This document shows, piece after piece, positions 35,502 to 47,829 of a stretch of DNA of 64,000 nt (the first letter of the stretch is position 1; every line of letters starts with the position of its first letter). Location of the stretch: the NCBI GenBank assembly GCA_032622095.1, contig CP136064.1, positions 132,629,129-132,693,128 of the forward strand, in the 5' to 3' direction. The notes below the pieces were generated by a model. It had not been told where the DNA came from and made no database searches. It was given only the letters and a program-made list of their open reading frames with translations. A program made the translations under genes and the position numbers. This DNA comes from Siphonodentalium dalli (Eukaryota; Mollusca; Scaphopoda; Gadilida; Siphonodentaliidae).

Positions 35502-38500
35502 ATGAAAGTGTCAATGACACTGTAGCTCAACTTGGAAAGGGAATAATTTAATGTATTACAGTCAATGGAGCGATTAGGAATGTGGAAAGTTGAATGTCTA
35601 ATACTAGTTTATAGACATGAAGAGAAAAGTAAAATACAAGATGGCTGCTGGCGGCCATGTTTTCGGCCGAATGACCCCAAAATGATTGTATCCCATCTAC
35701 ATGTCATCGTTAACATCCATGAGAAATTTTATGACGATCAGACTAAAGGTACGACCTGTAGCCTATGCTAAAGGATTTAGTCATACAAAGAGTAAAATCC
35801 AAGATGGCAGCTGGCGGCCATGTTTTTTGGCCGAATGACACCAAAATGACTCGTTCCCATCTACATGTCATTATTAACATCTATGACAAATTTTATGACG
35901 ATCAGACTAAAGGTACGACCTGTAGCCCATGCTAAAGAATTTAGTCATACAAAGAGTAAAATCCAATATTAACAACCATGACAAATTTCATGATGATCAG
36001 ACGAACAGTACGACCTGTGGCCCATGCTAATGGATTAAATTTTGAAATCCAAGATGGCCACTGGCGGCCATGTTTTTTGTCCGAATGACCCCAAAATGAC
36101 TCGTTCCCATTTACATTCCAATTTCAACAGCCATGACAAATTTTATGATGATCAGACTAAATGTACGACCTGTAGCCCGTGCTAAAGGATTTAGTCATAC
36201 AAAGAGTAAAATCAAAGATGGCTGCTGGCGGCCATGTTTTTCTGCCGAATGACCCCAAAATTACTCGTTCCCATTTACATTCCAATTTCAACAGCCATGA
36301 CAAATTTTATGATGATCAGACTAAAGGTACGACCTGTAGCCCGTGCTAAAGGATTTAGTCATACAAAGAGTAAAATCAAAGATGGCTGCTGGCGGCCATG
36401 TTTTTCTGCCGAATGACCCCAAAATGACTCGTTCCCATCTACATGTCATTATTAACATTCACGACAAATTTTATGATGATCAGACTAAAGGTACAACCTG
36501 TAGCCCGTGCTAAAGGATTTAGTCATACAAAGAGTAAAATCCAAGATGGCTGCTGGCGACCATGTTATTTGGCCGAATGACCCCAAAATTACTCGTTCCC
36601 CATCTACATGTCATTGTTAACATCCATGACAAATTTTATGATGATCAGACGAACAGTACGACCTGTGGCCCGTGCTAATGGATTAAATTTTGAAATCCAA
36701 GATGGCCATTGGCAGCCATGTTTATTGGCCGATTGACCCCAAAATTACTCGTTCCCATCTACATTCCAATTTCAACAGCCATGACAAATTTTATGATGAT
36801 CAGACTAAAAGTAGGACCTGTAGCCCGTGCTAAAGGATTTAGTCATACAAAGAGTAAAATCCAAGATGGCTGCTGGCGGCCATGTTTTTTGGCCGAATGA
36901 CCCCAAAATTACTCGTTCCCATCTACATGTCAATATTAACATCTATGACAAATTTGATGATGATCAGATTAAAGGTACGACCTGTAGCCCGTGCTAAAGG
37001 ATTTAGTCATACAAAGAGTAAAATCCAAGATGGCAGCTGGCGGCCATGTTTTTTGGCCGAATGACACCAAAATGACTCGTTCCCATCTACATGTCATTAT
37101 TAACATCTATGACAAATTTTATGACGATCAGACTAAAGGTACGACCTGTAGCCCATGCTAAAGAATTTAGTCATACAAAGAGTAAAATCCAATATTAACA
37201 ACCATGACAAATTTCATGATGATCAGACGAACAGTACGACCTGTGGCCCATGCTAATGGATTAAATTTTGAAATCCAAGATGGCCACTGGCGGCCATGTT
37301 TTTTGTCCGAATGACCCCAAAATGACTCGTTCCCATTTACATTCCAATTTCAACAGCCATGACAAATTTTATGATGATCAGACTAAATGTACGACCTGTA
37401 GCCCGTGCTAAAGGATTTAGTCATACAAAGAGTAAAATCAAAGATGGCTGCTGGCGGCCATGTTTTTCTGCCGAATGACCCCAAAATTACTCGTTCCCAT
37501 TTACATTCCAATTTCAACAGCCATGACAAATTTTATGATGATCAGACTAAAGGTACGACCTGTAGCCCGTGCTAAAGGATTTAGTCATACAAAGAGTAAA
37601 ATCAAAGATGGCTGCTGGCGGCCATGTTTTTTGGCCGAATGACACCAAAATGACTCGTTCCCATCTACATGTCATTATTAACATCTATGACAAATTTTAT
37701 GACGATCAGACTAAAGGTACGACCTGTAGCCCATGCTAAAGAATTTAGTCATACAAAGAGTAAAATCCAATATTAACAACCATGACAAATTTCATGATGA
37801 TCAGACGAACAGTACGACCTGTGGCCCATGCTAATGGATTAAATTTTGAAATCCAAGATGGCCACTGGCGGCCATGTTTTTTGTCCGAATGACCCCAAAA
37901 TGACTCGTTCCCATTTACATTCCAATTTCAACAGCCATGACAAATTTTATGATGATCAGACTAAATGTACGACCTGTAGCCCGTGCTAAAGGATTTAGTC
38001 ATACAAAGAGTAAAATCAAAGATGGCTGCTGGCGGCCATGTTTTTCTGCCGAATGACCCCAAAATTACTCGTTCCCATTTACATTCCAATTTCAACAGCC
38101 ATGACAAATTTTATGATGATCAGACTAAAGGTACGACCTGTAGCCCGTGCTAAAGGATTTAGTCATACAAAGAGTAAAATCAAAGATGGCTGCTGGCGGC
38201 CATGTTTTTCTGCCGAATGACCCCAAAATGACTCGTTCCCATCTACATGTCATTATTAACATTCACGACAAATTTTATGATGATCAGACTAAAGGTACAA
38301 CCTGTAGCCCGTGCTAAAGGATTTAGTCATACAAAGAGTAAAATCCAAGATGGCTGCTGGCGACCATGTTATTTGGCCGAATGACCCCAAAATTACTCGT
38401 TCCCCATCTACATGTCATTGTTAACATCCATGACAAATTTTATGATGATCAGACGAACAGTACGACCTGTGGCCCGTGCTAATGGATTAAATTTTGAAAT

Positions 38501-40824
38501 CCAAGATGGCCATTGGCAGCCATGTTTATTGGCCGATTGACCCCAAAATTACTCGTTCCCATCTACATTCCAATTTCAACAGCCATGACAAATTTTATGA
38601 TGATCAGACTAAAAGTAGGACCTGTAGCCCGTGCTAAAGGATTTAGTCATACAAAGAGTAAAATCCAAGATGGCTGCTGGCGGCCATGTTTTTTGGCCGA
38701 ATGACCCCAAAATTACTCGTTCCCATCTACATGTCAATATTAACATCTATGACAAATTTGATGATGATCAGATTAAAGGTACGACCTGTAGCCCGTGCTA
38801 AAGAATTTAGTCATACAAAGAGTAAAATCCAAGAAGGCTGCTGGCCGCCATGTTTTTTGGCCGAATGACCCCAAAATTACTCGTTCCCATCTACATGTCA
38901 ATATTAACATCCATGACAAATTTCATGATGATCAGACGAACAGTACGACCTGTGGCCCGTGCTAATGGATTGAATTTTGAAATCCAAGATGGCCGCTGGC
39001 AGCCATGTTTTTTGTCCGAATGACCCTAAAATGACTCGTTCCCATCTACATTCCAATTTCAACAGCCATGACAAATTTTATGATGATCGGACTAAAGGTA
39101 CGACCTGTAGCCCGTGCTAAAGGATTTAGTCATACAAAGAGTGAAATCAAAGATGCCTGCTGGCGGCCATGTTTTTTGGCCGAATGACCCCAAAATTACT
39201 CGTTCCCATCTACATGTCAATATTAACATCCATGACAAATTTGATGATGATCAGACTAAAGGTACGACCTGTAGCCCGTGCTAAAGAATTTAGTCATACA
39301 AAGAGTAAAATCCAAGAAGGCTGCTGGCCGCCATGTTTTTTAGCCGAATGACCCCAAAATTACTCGTTCCCATCTACATGTCAATATTAACATCCATGAC
39401 AAATTTCATGATGATCAGACGAACAGTACGACCTGTGGCCCATGCTAATGGATTGAATTTTGAAATCCAAGATGGCCGCTGGCGGCCATGTTTTTTGTCC
39501 GAATGACCCCAAAATGACTCGTTCCCATCTACATTCCAATTTCAACAGCCATGACAAATTTTATGATGATCGGACTAAAGGTACGACCTGTAGCCCGTGC
39601 TAAAGGATTTAGTCATACAAAGAGTGAAATCAAAGATGCCTGCTGGCGGCCATGTTTTTTGGCCGAATGACCCCAAAATGACTCGTTCCCATCTACATGT
39701 CATTATTAACATTCTTGACAAATTTTATGATGATCAGACTAAAAGTACGACCTGTAGCACGTGCTAAAGGATTTAGTCATACAAAGAGTAAAATCCAAGA
39801 TGGCTGCTGGCGGCCATGTTTTTTGGCCGAATGACCCCAAAATTACTCGTTCCCATCTACATGTCAATATTAACATCCATGACAAATTTGATGATGATCA
39901 GACTAAAGGTACGACCTGTAGCCCGTGCTAAAGAATTTAGTCATACAAAGAGTAAAATCCAAGAAGGCTGCTGGCCGCCATGTTTTTTGGCCGAATGACC
40001 CCAAAATTACTCGTTCCCATCTACATGTCAATATTAACATCCATGACAAATTTCATGATGATCAGACGAACAGTACGACCTGTGGCCCGTGCTAATGGAT
40101 TGAATTTTGAAATCCAAGATGGCCGCTGGCGGCCATGTTTTTTGTCCGAATGACCCCAAAATGACTCGTTCCCATCTACATTCCAATTTCAACAGCCATG
40201 ACAAATTTTATGATGATCGGACTAAAGGTACGACCTGTAGCCCGTGCTAAAGGATTTAGTCATACAAAGAGTGAAATCAAAGATGCCTGCTGGCGGCCAT
40301 GTTTTTTGGCCGAATGACCCCAAAATGACTCGTTCCCATCTACATGTCATTATTAACATTCCTGACAAATTTTATGATGATCAGACTAAAAGTACAACCT
40401 GTAGCCCGTGCTAAAGAATTTAGTCATACAAAGAGTAAAATCCAAGATGGCTGCTGGCGGCCATGTTTTTGGGCCGAATGACCCCAAAATTACTCGTTCC
40501 CATCTACATGTCAATATTAACATCCATGACAAATTTCATGACGATCAGACAAACAGTACGCCCTGTAGCCCGTGCTAATGGATTGAATTTTGAAATGCAA
40601 GATGGCCACTGGCGGCCATGTTTTTTTTACAGAATGACCCCAAAATTAATCATTCTGGTCTAAATGTTGATGTCAACAGCTATGACAAATTTCATAATGA
40701 TCCGACCAAAGGTACGACCTGTAGACTGCATTGTTGACGCCTTACGTACACACGTACACACGGACGACGGACGACAAAGCCATGGCAATAGCTCAAACTT
40801 TACAAAGTAAAGTTGAGCTAATAA
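35502..40824 (+). mobile_element. T1 Helentron-like element, complete 5.3-kb copy
   Basis: 5' palindrome AGTGTCAATGACACT (35507-35521), subterminal TAGCTCAACTT (35523-35533), satellite array (35630-40640), ACGTACAC and CGGACGACGG microsatellite (~40742-40775) and 3' hairpin (40789-40820) whose outer arm AAGTTGAGCTA is the inverse of the 5' subterminal repeat. No reading frame for a mobilising protein. All structural marks of a Helentron-associated non-autonomous element are present; the autonomous partner is not in the window. Confidence 0.8.
35630..40640 (+). repeat. Satellite array 2, ~30 monomers, nested higher-order structure
   Basis: GATGGC boxes fall at 35640, 35803, 36053, 36217, 36381, 36545, 36701, 36865, 37029, 37279 and so on. 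The basic step is 164 bp, 155-157 bp at subtype B boundaries, and 250 bp across a truncated junction (AAATCCAATATTAACAACC). Block periods of 1226, 578 and 1804 bp appear in the first half, and 483 and 647 bp in the second half. Blocks 36010-36960 and 37814-38764 are nearly identical. Confidence 0.9.
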
Positions 40825-42200
40825 CAATCATAGAAATGGCCAAAATACACTGCTTGTAAAACTGTAGTGCGCTCTGGTTTGCATATCTTCTATCGCAATA
40901 GTGTAGCAAGGAGGAAAACTCTATCTTGCGGGGTTACTTTCTTACTGTGCAAAGATCGCAAAAGTCAATTATCCAACTTCCTGCTGATCTTTTATCCAAA
41001 TATTTCAACACATTTGGCAAATAAACTTGGGGATTTGGACAGCCTGTGGTGACAATATGCCTGATAGTTATCATTGCCTATGGTCTTTTGTTGAATACCC
41101 ACACATACACCATTGTATTTACCCCTACTTGACATTTGAAACATAATTAATTTCCATGTGAAAGTTTCCTATTTTCGTGTTAAGGTTTACAACTATGGTG
41201 AAAATTTGAAATCCAAAATTTAAATAAAATGGGCCAACGCGGGCCAGTTTTTTTTAGATGTGGTGATGCCTGAGAATCAAAACCCTTCTTTTTGGCCGTA
41301 TCGCACCATGCGTCAAGTGTCTACAAACAGACGGATGGACAGACAGACGAACGACAAGTGTCAATCTGGACGTTGACACTAAAACACTATGTGTGCCATA
41401 TGGGTACACATAAAAACAATGTGAAGGGAAAACCCCAATAGTACCACCCACAGTTGATTTTGACAGGTATTACAAGATAGTGACGTCTAGTAAAATTTGG
41501 CAATTTTATATTGACAGTTCCTCAAATGTGATATTGGGTCAACAGCTGTACAAAGATGCAGAAAATGATTCTCCAATTTGATTAGTGTGTAACTTTGCTT
41601 CATGTTCCCAATGTTTTGATAATACTTGCCTCAGTAACCACGAACACACATAATATTGGATGGATTCTTCGTAAAAATACCATGCACTGATTCAAAGCAG
41701 ACATTGCATGATTAGTATCGAGTCATTAATTTGTGACAAGCTTATACTCGCATTTGAATAAGATGTCATAATTGGGCCAACAAATTTGACAAAGTATGTA
41801 TATGATGGTCATATTGAGTGCTAATGATTTTTTTTATCTGAAAAGTACATAAAATTCAATGTGTTCCCACAAGGAGTAATGATATGTGGTGAAATGTGTA
41901 TAGTTAAAAAGTAATTTTCTACATTTCAGCCACCATCTTGGCCACCATATTGGAATTAGATGTAGAACTTTTATCTCAATTCTTATTAAAGGGTGGTGTA
42001 TAAGTATGGCCAATCGTGTGGAAAGCATGCCCGCCTATGCTACTTTCTGTGCTATACTGGCAATCAAAAAGACCAGGTGTATATCAAACAAAATGGCTGC
42101 CATGATTGCCGCCATTTTGTCTGGATATAATGCATCCACTTTTTTCTTGTTAGCAGTCGTATACAAGTTAGAAGAGACCCTATAAAGGAAGAAAATGGGT
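40825..42200. other. No gene; one hairpin-rich element tail at 41330-41425
   Basis: A GACGGATGGACAGACAGACG microsatellite is followed by AGTGTCAA-loop-TTGACACT (~41357-41380) and by TATGTGTGCC / GGGTACACATA. This resembles the 3' tail of another element of the T1-T4 type. AAAATGGCTGCC / GCCGCCATTTT boxes lie at 42090-42118. The rest is AT-rich and unassigned. Confidence 0.4.
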
Positions 42201-42229
42201 GGGATCAACGTGATTTATGTGGTGCAAAA

Positions 42230-42905
42230 AGATTGACCAATATATTCAGGACATGTTTGATCTGTTTGATTTTGATAGTCACACAAGGAACCTCCATAAC
42301 AAATATAAGGTAAATATGCCTAATGGATCTTGAGAAAAAGTTGTTTTCAGAATTGATATGGTGGGAAAGAATTATGTTCCAGGACCCGCCCATATGTGAC
42401 TTGGTGACCCCATTAAAACAAATCTGAATCCCAGTCACCTAGCTATTATCTACAACAAATATGACCACATTCAGTTCTGCAGTTCTGGAGAGAATATTTT
42501 AAGAATTACTATTGAGGGAAAAAGTTATGTCCCTGGCTCGGCCCCAAATCTGAATCCCAATCAACAAGAAACCTCCATACCAAATAGAAGTTAAATAGGC
42601 CTGATGGTTCTTGAGTAGAAGCTGTTATAGGAATTATTATGGAGGGAAAGAGTTATGACCATTTAAGCTTCACACCTATTTGGCGTGGTGACCTCATTTG
42701 AACAAATCTGAATATGAGTTACTTAGGGAACATCCACACCAGATATGAACCCAATCGGTCTTATGGATCTGGAGAAGATGACAATTGTTGATGGATGGAC
42801 AGAAGGACAACATGACAGATGGACGGACAGAAGGAAACATCAACAGACAAATTCAATCCAGTGTACCTCTGATTTTTCTTTGCAAAATCATGGTATAATG
42901 AATTA
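42230..42905 (+). mobile_element. T2-type tandem body joined to a T3-type tail
   Basis: Two to three ~150-bp units of T2 style (AGTTATGTCCCTGGCT, TTTGAACAAATCTGAAT, CCACACCAGATATGAACCC) are followed by ATGGATGGACAGAAGG. The tail is then AATCCAGTGTACCTCTG ... CATGGTATAAT, the T3-style ending, instead of the T2 CTCAGGTGAGC. No 5' end was found. It suggests exchange of tails between families. Confidence 0.5.
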
Positions 42906-43293
42906 ACCTGAGTGGGGGGTTAACAAAATAATATTAGAGCAGAACATTTTATTCAATTTGATTTTAATGACAACATGTGAGCCTGAACATGCCAGCAAAT
43001 TTTTAAAACAGTTCTCCAATAAATGTCGGCTACGGGCGTGCCGATGGGAATTGTGAAATGGAGAATCCATTTAGGCGAAAGGTTAAAATCTCAAAATAAA
43101 ATCATGAAACAAATACTGATGCAACTATCACAGTACTTTAATAGGCCAAAACAAAACTTGTCTGTTTCCAATTTAGAATTTTTTTCAAATCCGTCTATGC
43201 ACCATATTCTAAAAACAAAATAAATGTTGGTATTCTCAATACCTTTGTATCCAGTTGCTGAAGTTTCTGACAGAAAACTAGTTTTATATCTGA
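42906..43293. other. No gene seen
   Basis: AT-rich. One open frame (~43023-43223) without recognisable domain. Confidence 0.35.
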
Positions 43294-43379
43294 CAATATA
43301 CCCAGAATATGCACCATAAAGTATGGAGTTATCTGAGTTCCAAGAAGGGACATGAAAATGCTATCTCCCAAGGCTCAGG

Positions 43380-44484
43380 TAGGGTCCTGCGAATTGGAGA
43401 TTTTGATCGAATATCGAATCGAATTCACGAAATCGAATCAAATATCGAATCGAATCATACCTGTGTGTTGCATTCTCAATTAGACATGTTTTTACAACGA
43501 TTAGACGATTTGTGTTACGCTTTATGAACTACATGCTTGAAGTTCCATCATAACTTACGTGGCGATGAACCGTCGTTTGCGATACTATTAACTTCAATTG
43601 ACAATTGTCGAGAAAAAGAACAGATTAAAACGTCCATGCGGCCGTCACGACGATTAATATATAGCCACTAAACGGTTCATTCGGAACTAAAATCATGCGA
43701 AATTTGTACAATTTGCATGTACATTCAAAATTGAAAATCGGCATTCGGAAAAACCCGTTAAAGATGCAACAACAGTCGCATGGTAGCCTGTTTATGTAGT
43801 GCTGGATGCTTCTTGGACAGACGATTCCATAGATGGGTGGTTGTCCCAGATGCTTGCGATTTATACACCATGTTGCATTCATCACACATGTAAGTCCCTG
43901 CACTGCCTGCAGCTTTGTCATGTTTAAAATAAACATGAATATAAACGGACCACATTTTGTCAAGTGTCAAAGAACGTTCCGAAACTGCATGAGTCAGTAA
44001 ACACAGCCAAAAAAAAAAACCGCCAAAATACACATTTCGACGCCGGGAACAAGTATTGTCTACATTCTCAGCGATATTAGATGACGCGGAATCTGAGACT
44101 GATAGATAGCGGATAACACTAGCGGTTGCTCAGTCTCATAGCTATTATAATTCACGCGCGTCGTCAGTCCATCGGCGATCTCCGAGCTTTTGGCTACCAT
44201 GTTCAAAGCTAGAATTCAGACGTATTTAGTCGTCCTATAGTGGCTAATTGTTGGCTATACTTATATTTAATATCATGCGAACATTCGAAGAATTGTAAGG
44301 TGCATATATATAATTTTCTGGAATTAAATGGCACAGAAACAGCTAAGATCGACATGTGTACATGTCCGTAAACAGCCTATACTTTTCCGTCAGTGTATAT
44401 TCGAAATTTAGAGTTGGCAATTTCGACTCGAATTCTAATCGAATTTGACTTTCGAATCGAATCTCGAATATTCGCAGGACCCTA
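43380..44484 (-). mobile_element. hAT element, non-autonomous, 8-bp target duplication GGCTCAGG
   Basis: Ends TAGGGTCCTGCGAAT and ATTCGCAGGACCCTA, flanked by GGCTCAGG at 43372-43379 and 44485-44492. Subterminal zones are rich in GAATCGAATATCG. At 1105 bp it keeps only the N-terminal zinc finger of the transposase (minus strand) and lacks the catalytic domain. A related copy lies at 51712-52956. Confidence 0.9.
43803..43950 (-). pseudogene. BED zinc finger of a hAT transposase
   Basis: Reads VYFKHDKAAGSAGTYMCDEC and then GTTTHLWNRLSKKHP. The pair CDEC, the HLWNRL helix and the final KKHP form a textbook BED finger (C-x2-C ... H-x(6-8)-H). The frame fails shortly after. The finger would bind the element's own ends. 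The copy at 52150-52310 has the same finger with part of the helix deleted. Confidence 0.8.
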
Positions 44485-44784
44485 GGCTCAGGGCACCATG
44501 ACACAATGTTGCGCAATACTGTACATGACAACATTGATACTATCGGCATTGCTAGCACATTTAGACAACTTCTGTGCCATCATGTTGACATCGCATTTTC
44601 ATGGCTGTGCAACTCTCAGAACAGAACAGATTTATTCCGGAGATTGGGATGCATGTGTGTGCATTTCATATCTGTTCTGATTGTACTAGTATCTGCAAGA
44701 TTGTTTGGTTGGATGTACATGTACTTTAGTATCCTATTGTCATACACATTCGATATCATACAGCGGCCAAAAATATATAATTGA

Positions 44785-45421
44785 AAAAGAAAGTCCACTT
44801 CTTGTTATACTTCACCAAGCCGGTAATTGGGATTCAAATAGACATTAAATTATATTTTTAAAGAAGTAAATTGTTTTTGAAAATTCAAACTAAAATTATT
44901 GCTGCTTAATGTAAACATAGTACATGTGTATAGTATATATTTAGCATTATAGATGTTTTTAACATGTCAAATACAGTCATAAAAAAAATAATACAATAAT
45001 ATTTATCTATATTTTTTTATTATTATTTATTTTTATTTTTTGTTAAAAATTATGGGGAAAAACTCCAGGTCAACCCAATTTCGGCATGTCGGTTGGGAAA
45101 CCAGAAACACAGATGTTTTTTGGCCTTATACAGTAGATATGTTCACAGTTGGTTGTACATATTGAGATCATCATCATCTGCTTCAGACTTACTTTGATTA
45201 GATCTGTATGCGTTGACATCATGTGATCCTCGTCCACTGTCTGATTGGACCTTCAGCTGCTCAAACTCACGTGGGAGGTTGTAATGAGACATCTGTTATA
45301 TTCCCCAGGTTACATGCGTGATATCTTGTGATATGAACAATATAGATCTTGACCTTTCTGCAAGAGGGAAATGATTGTTATGTACATAAACATGTAATAA
45401 TTTTGCTGAATGTTTAAATAA
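44785..45421. repeat. Spacer with a dispersed repeat at 45051-45130
   Basis: ACCAGAAACACAGATGTTTTTTGGCC near 45100 recurs as ACCAGAAACAGAGATG at 60783 and, inverted, as CATCTCTGTTTCCG at 59218. It is therefore a dispersed element end, unnamed. The rest is AT-rich. No gene. Confidence 0.4.
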
Positions 45422-45838
45422 CAAGACAGTCAATGACTGTGGCGACGCTCACCTGACAGTAAAGACTGAGAAGACTGAGACTCTGAAGACTAAAATAGTC
45501 AGTACTTGTCAGAATCACTTTAAAACAGGTATATGTACCTGTAGTACTAACAGGGACATAGCTACAGGGTCTCTGTTGAACAGTGGGTGATTTCCACATT
45601 TAAATGTTCAACTGCACACACCCCTCACAATAGCTCATAGCCAGCCAGTCCTCTCCAAACTTGACAAAGTTCCTGATTTCATAAAATTGATGTTGCACAT
45701 CCCCATTAGCTTGGAATTTTGCAACTGATACCTCAATCCTTCCAACCTGACATGCTCCTTTTTTTTCACTGGCAGACCACATTTAAACATATATTGAATC
45801 TCAACAATCCATGGACCCTACACACCATATCATAATTT
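45422..45838 (+). mobile_element. T2 element, copy E, 5' fragment
   Basis: CAAGACAGTCAATGACTGTGG followed by GACGCTCACCTGACAG. GCTCACCTGA is the exact inverse of the T2 3' end TCAGGTGAGC. About 400 bp of T2 body follow (GGGACATAGCTACAGGG, CCAACCTGACATGC). The sequence changes at ~45838, where a different 5'-end-like motif starts, so the copy is truncated. Confidence 0.65.
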
Positions 45839-46076
45839 AACAAGCAGTCGCAGACGGCGGTATTCCCCGCCGAATTGTGCAGTTGAGGAAGTGCATTCTC
45901 AATAATGTTTGCGTTCTCATTATGTGCTAAACAAGAGGTGGGATTTTGTCAAAAAGCCTGGCTTGCGAACTCATTTTAGGTACTGGTCATGAGAACGAAT
46001 ATAGCAAAAATCTTTTAAATCCGTTGACATTCGTGGAAATGAGCCCTGTGACGTCTGTTTATTTTTTTGCAATAAC

Positions 46077-46970
46077 TAGGCTTGCCGCGATTTTGGGAAT
46101 AATCGAACAATCGTCAGTGGTGCCGATTAATCGATTTTCATTTTGAAAATCGACTTTTTTAGTTCAAATAACAATGCATATTATACAACAACATAAGAAC
46201 GCTGGCATACAGCGTATTTTCAAAGAACTTATCTCAACTTGAGAGGCAATATTTTCCACCGTATTTACAGCACTAATCTAACCCAGAAACCCACCCACGC
46301 AAACATTTGTGACAATGTAACTTTCAGTTGCTGCGTCTTTTGAGGTCGGGCCGACAGAGTAATCTAGTTCCGTATTGGTTTCGTGTCACGGCGGTTTTTC
46401 ATTTAATGTGCCGACGCATGTGTATACTCCGCGGACAAACTCGTATTCTTGAACAAGAATATTGACAATCGAATGAATTGAGAGATTCCCGACTTTGAAT
46501 TAAGGCACGATCCCGAACTACAAATTCAATTAATGCACGATTCCAAATTCACGAACAGTCTCTCGAAGCACGTGGCCCGACGAGAGTTGGGAGTATTTTT
46601 CCGATTTTTTCGTTCAATTTGTTTACTCAAAATGATTTCTGAATCTGCTTAGTGCTTACATAAAGTTCATAAACTACGAGTAACTATTTTGTTTTTATTG
46701 TTTAATAGAGGCATTTGAATTTATATGGGAGCAAATTCTCAGAACTAATGACCTTCATGTCCGATGCCCGTAAAACAAGAGTTATGGTAACGTATACTTA
46801 CCATCTTACACTTACCAGACACACCTTTTAATAGTCTCTTTTTTTCGCATCTATTTACTACAAATTAAATCTCTATTTGAGATTTAATTTCATGGGTATA
46901 AAAATCGATTAATCGTCGATTATAGCCACCGATTAATCGATTTTGAGAATCCAAAATCGCGGCAAGCCTA
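46077..46970. mobile_element. hAT MITE, 894 bp, target duplication GCAATAAC
   Basis: TAGGCTTGCCGCGATTTTGG at the left and CCAAAATCGCGGCAAGCCTA at the right. GCAATAAC stands at 46069-46076 and 46971-46978, an 8-bp duplication as hAT makes. Subterminal GATTAATCGATTTT repeats lie on both sides. No reading frame of note. Confidence 0.9.
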
Positions 46971-47149
46971 GCAATAACTCTGCTGAAAATATCGGGCCGG
47001 ACCTGGTTTGCGAACTCGTTCTAGATACTGGTCATGTGAACTCATATACCAAATATCTTTGAAATTCGTTGAGATTTGTGGAAATGAGCCCTGTGACGTA
47101 GTCTATTTGCTATTTGGTAAATTCGACAAAAATAATAAACAAAGTCCAA

Positions 47150-47829
47150 CAAGAGGTGTGCACTCGCGTGCTAGCATACCCCCACCGTGGCAAATTCAAC
47201 CCGCATTATCCGTAAAACCAACAAAAAAGATTTTTAACTTTAAAGAAAAATTTGGATTAATAATATCGATATGGTGTCGCAAGAAGCTTGTACAGTAAAA
47301 AATATTCAAATTGGTTCATATTTGTTCGAATGATTGCAGAAACCCAAAAAAGGGTAGAAAACGAAACGCAACCTTAACATCTAAGATGGCTTTTGTCGAG
47401 TGTGATAGCATCCATTAAAACAAATCCCAAAATTGTCTAAGTCAAAATAAGTCGAAAATGAAGTGTAATGTTAGGAAAAACAGTCCGAGCCAACCCTGAG
47501 CTGCATCATGTAGAGAGGGTGTTGTGAGAAGCATGTATACCAAAAATTATTGAAATTGGTTCATATTTGTTAAAGTTATTAAGTCGGACAAAATTCGAAA
47601 AGTAAGGCGTTAAACTTAAATAAAGAAAGTCGGACCGCACCGCAATTAGCATCATGCGGAGAGGCGGTCCTAATGAGATTGCATACAAAAAATTATTGAA
47701 ATCGGTTCATAGTTGTTCAAGTTATGAGGTCGGACGGACGGACGCATGGAGGGAGAAAGTGTGACGGACAGACGCAGTCAATCCAGTACAGTATACCCCC
47801 CATTTTCTTCGAAAGCGGGGGTATAATAA
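47150..47829 (+). mobile_element. T3 Helentron-like element, copy B, complete ~680 bp
   Basis: 5' end CAAGAGGTGTGCACTCGCG and GCATACCCCCACC. A body of two or three related units (AGTCGGACAAAATTC, GTCGGACCGCACC) follows, then the GTCGGACGGACGG microsatellite (~47730). The 3' hairpin is GTATACCCCC ... GCGGGGGTATAATAA (47790-47829). ATACCCCC at the 5' end is the inverse of GGGGGTAT at the 3' end. Its uninterrupted body is the empty-site reference for the insertions in copy A. Confidence 0.8.

Larger units (their letters stand above)
43294..44784 (+). pseudogene. Open frame of unknown protein, split by a hAT element
   Basis: The stretch 43294-43379, including MHHKVWSYLSSKKGHENAI, is open up to the hAT insertion. 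After the element and the second copy of its 8-bp duplication, 44493-44784 continues in the same frame when the duplication is counted once, ending RPKIYN and a stop. About 125 codons are thus open across the ancestral site, unusual in such AT-rich DNA. A possible splice acceptor (TATACCCAG, ending 43305) precedes the first Met. The second half holds a hydrophobic stretch (HFISVLIVLVSARLFGW). No family recognised. Confidence 0.35.
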
